From Candidatus Nitrosopumilus sp. (GTDB lineage: Archaea; Thermoproteota; Nitrososphaeria; Nitrososphaerales; Nitrosopumilaceae), in the NCBI GenBank assembly GCA_029860565.1, contig JAOUAY010000012.1, positions 1 to 18,214 on the forward strand: DNA of 18,214 nt, given 5' to 3'. Below, piece by piece: positions 15,641 to 18,214 of the stretch. The notes under the pieces were generated by a model. It did not search any database. It had not been told where the DNA came from and saw nothing but the letters and a program-made list of their open reading frames with translations. How positions within the stretch are numbered: position 1 is the first letter of the stretch; the number at the start of each line of letters is the position of its first letter. The translations under genes were made by a program, and so were the position numbers.

Positions 15641-15647
15641 TTATAAA
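15641..15647 (-). promoter_or_regulatory. TATA box ahead of the hairpin element
   Basis: TTTATAA on the minus strand (15647-15641) lies about 26 bp before the 5' arm of the hairpin that starts at 15618. The near-palindromic sequence could also act on the plus strand. Confidence 0.35.
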
Positions 15648-15674
15648 CAAAAATCAATCTTGATAAATTCCAAA

Positions 15675-15898
15675 TCATTTCACATTTTTGCATTTTGCTC
15701 TAATTCTATTGTATCTTGATTCCCAGTATGGTCTTTCTAGAAGTTGAAGGCAATAAGGACAAAAAGCCATTTCATACTCTTCATTTTTTCTGATCTTCTA
15801 GTTTTTGAAAACCAGGGTTCCAAATATCTTGAACCAAGGTATTCCTCGATGTCTTTACCTCTCTTGGAGATTTTATCTGATACAATTGTTTGTGACAT
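15675..15898 (-). pseudogene. Frame-disrupted small CPYC protein
   Basis: From an ATG at 15898 the minus strand codes MSQTIVSDKISKRGKDIEEY and continues with protein-like sequence to ...SKTRRSEK. At a run of six A (minus strand; 15789-15784 on the plus strand, six T) the coding signal moves to another frame: EEYEMAFCPYCLQLLERPYW, then ESRYNRIRAKCKNVK and stop at 15677-15675. Adding one A to that run would join both halves into a 74-residue protein with a CPYC motif and a third Cys near the end, a partial zinc-knuckle look. As written, the first frame ends early at 15737. A recent inactivating indel, an assembly error in a homopolymer, or a real slippage site are all possible. Family not recognised. 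Confidence 0.5.
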
Positions 15899-15900
15899 AT

Positions 15901-15957
15901 ATGATATTTTGCAGTTTAGAACATAAGATGTCATTAGCTGGAATAGCAAAATATCAT
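15901..15957. repeat. 12-bp perfect inverted repeat
   Basis: ATGATATTTTGC (15901-15912) and its exact reverse complement GCAAAATATCAT (15946-15957) flank a 33-bp spacer. The pair begins 3 bp before the start codon of the disrupted CPYC gene (minus strand), where a promoter or operator is expected. The remaining 222 bp up to the thiolase gene show no gene. Confidence 0.55.
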
Positions 15958-16179
15958 CAAATCAGTTAACTAGACCACATTAATCATTTTCTACCTAGTT
16001 ATATCATGAAAGCAACAACTATTGTAACACTCTTTGTAGAATCTGGATTGTACATATTTTTATTTTGATGAGGTATGAAAATCTGTCTAGTTGACAAAAT
16101 TAATAATTTGTGGCCAGATGTTTATAATAAACTGTCAAAATTTCTAAAGAATCATTAATGAAAAATAATACCAGAATTT

Positions 16180-17094
16180 ATGATATGTGATAGATGTGAA
16201 AATCAAGCGGCATATACAAGAAAATATTCGGGTGAAAAGCTTTGTTCACAGTGTTTTTCAAAATCCATTGTAAAAAAAACTGCTAAAACTATTTCAAAGT
16301 ATAATATGATTCAACATAATGAATTAGTAGCTGTTGCTGTGTCAGGTGGAAAAGATTCGCTAGCATTACTAAAAATTATTAATGAAATGGCATCAACTCA
16401 TAGTTTTAGAATCAAAGTAATTACAATTGATGAGGGGATACCGGGATATAGAAATGAGGCATTAGAGATTGTTGAAAAAGTTTGCAAACAACTAAACGTA
16501 GAACATAAAATATATTCCTACAAAGATCTGTTTGAATTAACACTTGATGAGGCATTAGAATTAAGAGAGAGTGAAAAAACATCATCATGCTCAATTTGTG
16601 GCACACTTAGAAGACGTGCAATAGATTATGCAGCAAAAGATATTGGTGCAGATGTAATTGCAACAGGTCATAATCTAGATGATACATTACAAACATTTGT
16701 AATAAACATGCTTTCAGGTGATACAACCAAAATTGGATGGATGGATCCTGATACTTCTAAAAACTCTTTAAGAAAAATTAAACCGTTTTGTGAGATATAT
16801 GAATCTGAAATAGTTTTTTATGCATTTACAAACGATATACCATTTCAATCAGAACCTTGTCCACACATGAATGAAGGAATTAGAACAGAAATTCGTGAAT
16901 TTCTAAATTCATTAGAGAACCAGCATAGTGGGATTAAAAATAACTTGTATCAATCAATACTCAAAGTATCACAAGTTGTAAAAAATTCAAGCTACAAACA
17001 AAAAAGAAAATGTGAAAAATGCGGAAATGAATGCACAGGAGATATATGTTCAGTTTGCAACATGGTTTTAAAACTAAAAGAAAATCAAACCTAA
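16180..17094 (+). CDS. ncsA: tRNA U34 2-thiolation enzyme, Ctu1/NcsA (TtcA-TtuA family)
   Basis: This 304-residue PP-loop ATPase adenylates the wobble uridine of tRNA for exchange with sulfur, giving 2-thiouridine. In archaea the sulfur is supplied by a ubiquitin-like SAMP protein. The PP-loop SGGKDS is at residues 55-60, and the catalytic/cluster cysteines are Cys137 and Cys140 in CSICGTLRRR with Cys227 in SEPCPHM. An N-terminal zinc finger uses Cys3, Cys6, Cys22 and Cys25. A C-terminal zinc ribbon uses CEKC (278-281) and CSVC (290-293). Two zinc fingers around the core fit the TtuA/Ncs6 group rather than bacterial TtcA. The ATG at 16180 is required to keep the first zinc-finger cysteines. 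The SRP RNA gene follows after 31 bp. Confidence 0.92.
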   Translation: MICDRCENQAAYTRKYSGEKLCSQCFSKSIVKKTAKTISKYNMIQHNELVAVAVSGGKDSLALLKIINEMASTHSFRIKVITIDEGIPGYRNEALEIVEKVCKQLNVEHKIYSYKDLFELTLDEALELRESEKTSSCSICGTLRRRAIDYAAKDIGADVIATGHNLDDTLQTFVINMLSGDTTKIGWMDPDTSKNSLRKIKPFCEIYESEIVFYAFTNDIPFQSEPCPHMNEGIRTEIREFLNSLENQHSGIKNNLYQSILKVSQVVKNSSYKQKRKCEKCGNECTGDICSVCNMVLKLKENQT

Positions 17095-17097
17095 TGC

Positions 17098-17105
17098 AAA
17101 TATAA
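17098..17105 (+). promoter_or_regulatory. TATA box of the SRP RNA gene
   Basis: AAATATAA is centred about 25 bp before the G at 17126 that begins the terminal helix of the SRP RNA. This gives independent support for that 5' end. Confidence 0.6.
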
Positions 17106-17125
17106 CATACATTCTTAGGAAAAAT

Positions 17126-17441
17126 GGTAGTAGGTAAGATCAGGGTGCTAGCCGTACCCTATTCTGAAACCGGCTATATGCAGAGATCAGCAACTGTTGG
17201 GTAAATCTCTAGATGGGTAATTCCCGCTTGGTGTGCGGAAATGAAATCACGCCGAGGCGGGTGGTTGCAGGACTAGAAATATCCGAAGGGATAACTTCTA
17301 AGACCGAACCATCGAAAGGGATGAGGTCCGGGAGGGAGCAATCCTAAGGTGGAGCATCCACGCTTCCTCGTCAACGTGGCGGATCTTGTATGCCTTGAAA
17401 TGGGGCTATTCGTCTAGACTGGAACCAGCAGATCTACTACC
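17126..17441 (+). ncRNA. ffs: Signal recognition particle RNA (archaeal 7S RNA)
   Basis: This ~316-nt, clearly GC-richer island carries the universal SRP helix 8: GGTCC, tetraloop GGGA (17330-17333, a GNRA form), GGG and AGCA (17337-17340), then ATCCTAAGG closing the loop. It aligns base for base with the E. coli 4.5S hairpin GGUCC-GGAA-GGA-AGCA. Upstream, GACCGAACC-ATCGAAAGGGAT looks like the helix 6 region contacted by SRP19. The 5' part, with GGGTGCTAGCCGTACCC and CCGGCT, fits the Alu domain of helices 3 and 4. The two ends pair: GGTAGTAG (17126-17133) with CTACTACC (17434-17441), the terminal helix typical of archaeal SRP RNA. The RNA binds SRP54 and SRP19 to target nascent membrane proteins. 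Exact ends are inferred from the terminal pairing and the TATA position. Confidence 0.93.
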
Positions 17442-17449
17442 TTTATAAT
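17442..17449 (+). promoter_or_regulatory. TATA box of the DUF5655-like gene
   Basis: TTTATAAT starts on the base after the last paired base of the SRP RNA. Its centre is 25 bp before the ATG at 17471, predicting a leaderless mRNA. The RNA gene and the next promoter thus abut with no spacer. Confidence 0.6.
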
Positions 17450-17470
17450 TAAAATCAGATTTGCAAACTT

Positions 17471-17803
17471 ATGGAAGGGATCAACTCATTCGGAAATAAA
17501 AGAAGTTTTGAAGACTTTAAAAAACAGATTCCAAGTCCAGTATTACCCCTATTTGATTCAATTAGGGAATTTTGTTTTTCATTGGGAGATAAAGTAGTAG
17601 AGGATATTAGAATGCACAGAGTTGTTTTTTGTAAGTCAATGACATTTAGATGGTTTGTAGATGTAGAACCTGAAAAAGAAGGAGTCATCATTAAAATTCA
17701 GAAAAGCCGAAAGGAACCAATAGAAATAATTCATATTAAAAAAGAACAAGAAATTTCAGAATTTAGTAAAACAATTAAAGATGCATATGAAAAAATTCAT
17801 TAA
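17471..17803 (+). CDS. DUF5655-like small protein
   Basis: This 110-residue soluble protein has a C-terminal part resembling DUF5655: VLPLFDSIREFCFSLGDKVV (residues 24-43), then MHRVVFCKSMTFRWFVDVEP with alternating strands and GVIIKIQKSRKEP. A final helix is EFSKTIKDAYEKIH. DUF5655 is found alone or attached to larger proteins, sometimes near nuclease-like domains, and has no firm reaction. The first ~20 residues (INSFGNKRSFEDFKKQIP) form a short extension. The ATG is set by the TATA box 25 bp upstream. Its stop codon overlaps that of the convergent acylphosphatase gene by 4 bp. The family match is by pattern and could be to a related domain. Confidence 0.7.
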   Translation: MEGINSFGNKRSFEDFKKQIPSPVLPLFDSIREFCFSLGDKVVEDIRMHRVVFCKSMTFRWFVDVEPEKEGVIIKIQKSRKEPIEIIHIKKEQEISEFSKTIKDAYEKIH

Positions 17804-18078
17804 TACAAAACATCAAATTTTGAAAATTCTGCAATGAATTTTTCATTTTGAACTTCTACATGTTCAACTCTTGCACTAGCAGGGCCACCATGAGCCCATT
17901 CAACAAGTCTATTGACTTTTTCTTCATCCCCTTCTAAAATAGATTCAACACGACCATCTTTAAGATTTTTAACCCAACCAAAAATATCATTTTTCTTTGC
18001 CATCACTTTTAGTGTTTGACGGAAAAAAACACCTTGTACTTTTCCAGTTACAAAAATTCTAACACGTTTACTTGACAT
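17800..18078 (-). CDS. acyP: Acylphosphatase
   Basis: This 92-residue protein matches acylphosphatase over its full length. The signature VTGKVQGVFFRQTLK (residues 10-24) includes Arg21, the phosphate-binding arginine. GWVKNLKDGRVESILEGDEE (34-53) includes the catalytic Asn39, and a WAHGGPASARVEHVEV segment follows. The enzyme hydrolyses the carboxyl-phosphate bond of acylphosphates such as acetyl-phosphate or 1,3-bisphosphoglycerate. It lies 49 bp downstream of the ribosomal protein L2 gene on the same strand and may be read through from it. Confidence 0.95.
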   Translation of the reverse strand: MSSKRVRIFVTGKVQGVFFRQTLKVMAKKNDIFGWVKNLKDGRVESILEGDEEKVNRLVEWAHGGPASARVEHVEVQNEKFIAEFSKFDVLY

Positions 18079-18127
18079 TAAAATAACATTTCAATAGACT
18101 ATTAATCAATTTTAGGTTAAAAGAAAA

Positions 18128-18214
18128 TTATCTTCTTTCTTTAATTCTAGCTCTACCAGTCTTTCTAGCAGCAATGCTACCTACCTTTGCACCAGGAGGA
18201 GCATCTCTTGATAC
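18128..18214 (-). CDS. rpl2: Ribosomal protein L2, C-terminal end only (gene runs off the window)
   Basis: The last 28 codons on the minus strand read VSRDAPPGAKVGSIAARKTG followed by RARIKERR and a TAA stop (18130-18128). This is the conserved end of ribosomal protein L2 (VxRxxPPGxKVGxIAARxTG), with a slightly longer basic tail than usual. L2 sits at the peptidyl-transferase centre of the large subunit. The start and most of the gene lie beyond the right edge of the window. Confidence 0.85.
   Translation of the reverse strand, partial: VSRDAPPGAKVGSIAARKTGRARIKERR

Noticed and set aside
15744..15926. Plus-strand 60-codon open frame
   Set aside because: It is the shadow of the minus-strand CPYC gene, whose two halves look far more protein-like.

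Overview
The window looks like chromosomal DNA from a Nitrosopumilus-type ammonia-oxidising archaeon (Thaumarchaeota/Nitrososphaerota). The basis is qualitative: AT-rich DNA, closely packed genes with convergent ends that touch or overlap by 4 bp, mostly leaderless-looking genes with a TATA-like box about 25-30 bp before the start codon, and an archaeal gene set (AglB, Pelota, archaeal SRP RNA, a TrmB regulator, a tetraether-synthase-like radical SAM protein, and an L2 C-terminus that reads as archaeal). I see no insertion sequence, CRISPR array, prophage, integrase or tRNA gene. This reads as a mostly core-genome segment.

Layout. 1-2.45 kb: a short-chain dehydrogenase variant (+) converges on a DUF59/PqqD-like two-domain protein and an MtnA-type isomerase (both -). 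2.6-4.1 kb: a small membrane protein and a family 2 glycosyltransferase (both +), then a 326-bp gene-free gap. 4.4-8.25 kb (-): AglB oligosaccharyltransferase downstream of a radical SAM protein resembling tetraether synthase. This block faces, across one short intergenic region, a TrmB-family regulator and a DtxR-family metal-dependent regulator (+, 1 bp apart). 9.6-10.4 kb: a 54-residue Cys-rich protein abuts a YjbQ-family protein (-); upstream of yjbQ lie a tandem repeat and a reading frame with no usable start. 10.4-13.4 kb: an unknown protein and Pelota (+), CutA (-), and a membrane M50 site-2-type protease with a PDZ-like domain (+). 13.6-15.5 kb (-): a DUF1059 protein and a 547-residue AAA+ ATPase with an unusual C-terminal domain. 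15.5-16.2 kb holds a possible small RNA or leader element, a broken CPYC protein gene and a 12-bp inverted repeat. 16.2-18.2 kb: a Ctu1/NcsA-type tRNA thiolase, SRP 7S RNA, a DUF5655-like protein (+), then acylphosphatase and the C-terminus of ribosomal protein L2 (-).

How the genes work together. Two envelope functions sit side by side: AglB (protein N-glycosylation) and the tetraether-synthase-like enzyme (membrane-spanning lipids), with a glycosyltransferase nearby. The two regulators divergent from the radical SAM gene are plausible controllers of it, but that is inference. Pelota, the tRNA thiolase, SRP RNA and L2 belong to translation and protein targeting. Genes missed by a simple length cutoff are the 54-aa Cys-rich protein, the DUF1059 protein, SRP RNA and the L2 fragment. 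The most unusual items are the AAA+ ATPase with its possible nuclease-fold tail, the frame-disrupted CPYC gene, and the TATA-hairpin-T-tract element upstream of the ATPase gene.
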